Assembly (NCBI GenBank): GCA_913045445.1 | Contig: CAJWQP010000006.1 | Coordinates: 1-60,245 of the forward strand | Direction: 5' to 3' | Source: an uncultured Nitrospina sp. | GTDB lineage: Bacteria; Nitrospinota; Nitrospinia; Nitrospinales; VA-1 | DNA length: 60,245 nt | Shown: in pieces, positions 60,029-60,245 of the stretch | Layout of the letters: every line of letters begins with the position of its first letter | How positions within the stretch are numbered: position 1 is the first letter of the stretch | Notes under the pieces: generated by a model | Told to the model about the DNA's origin: nothing | Databases searched by the model: none | What the model saw: the letters and a program-made list of their open reading frames with translations, nothing else | Translations under genes and position numbers: made by a program

Positions 60029-60181
60029 TTGCTAAAAATAATAAAAGTTCTAAAAAAAATATTTTTGATTATCTTTTTAATTATAACCGGTGCGGCGTTA
60101 GTAGGGCTGATAAATCGTTCTCCAAATGCGGGTGGGGGTGTTTTTGCAACTATATTATCTAGTATACCCTTTGATGGTTAG
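60029..60181 (+). CDS. possible small membrane protein (50 aa, TTG start)
   Basis: GAGG upstream of TTG at 60029; LLKIIKVLKKIFLIIFLIITGAALVGLINRSPNAGGGVFATILSSIPFDG*; 19 nt after rmuC. Confidence 0.4.
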   Translation: MLKIIKVLKKIFLIIFLIITGAALVGLINRSPNAGGGVFATILSSIPFDG

Positions 60182-60191
60182 ACAATTAAAG

Positions 60192-60245
60192 TGGTGGGAC
60201 GGGACGGAATCGAACCGCCGACACGAGGATTTTCAGTCCTCTGCT
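60192..60245 (-). tRNA. tRNA-Phe (GAA), partial, 5' part beyond the window
   Basis: Reverse strand: anticodon arm GAGGA-CTGAAAA-TCCTC, T arm GGCGG-TTCGATT-CCGTC, acceptor CCGTCCC-A-CCA encoded. Confidence 0.92.

Noticed and set aside
1-60245. CRISPR arrays, rRNA operons, prophage or intact IS elements
   Set aside because: No regularly spaced direct repeats, rRNA-like sequence, phage structural genes or transposase motifs were seen

Overview
The window is about 60 kb of bacterial chromosome, mostly ordinary housekeeping genes. The style suggests a marine Nitrospinota-like Gram-negative, but that is inference only. Recognisable content includes pgeF, purH, a purS-purQ-purL-purF cluster, nadK, an ECF sigma/anti-sigma pair, tatA, an MMPL/RND transporter, a bifunctional aldolase/SDR, a UPF0182 protein, mpl, gph, a PfkB sugar kinase, dacB, pepF, valS, an ABC-F ATPase, oppB/oppC-like permeases, a Nif3-like protein, a large membrane spermidine-synthase/TPR protein, an aldo/keto reductase with Fe-S motifs, rmuC and a partial tRNA-Phe at the right edge. 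No CRISPR array, rRNA or intact transposase was seen. The most notable observations are: (i) an exported protein at 57.5-58.8 kb with four Cys-pair repeats, the last three spaced almost exactly 100 aa apart; (ii) a triple PCP_red-domain protein followed 18 nt later by an unlisted 41-aa transmembrane microprotein with a good Shine-Dalgarno; (iii) several gene remnants: a cytochrome c with a frameshift plus tandem in-frame stops, an internally deleted REC/HD-GYP gene, an in-frame fusion of the two ends of a yhaO-yhaN-like pair, and a leftover oppC 3' end; (iv) a REP-like inverted repeat between purS and purQ; (v) a membrane-embedded PHP-like/SH3 protein and a radical-SAM-like protein lacking the canonical CX3CX2C motif. 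All family assignments come from reading motifs by eye; no database search was run.
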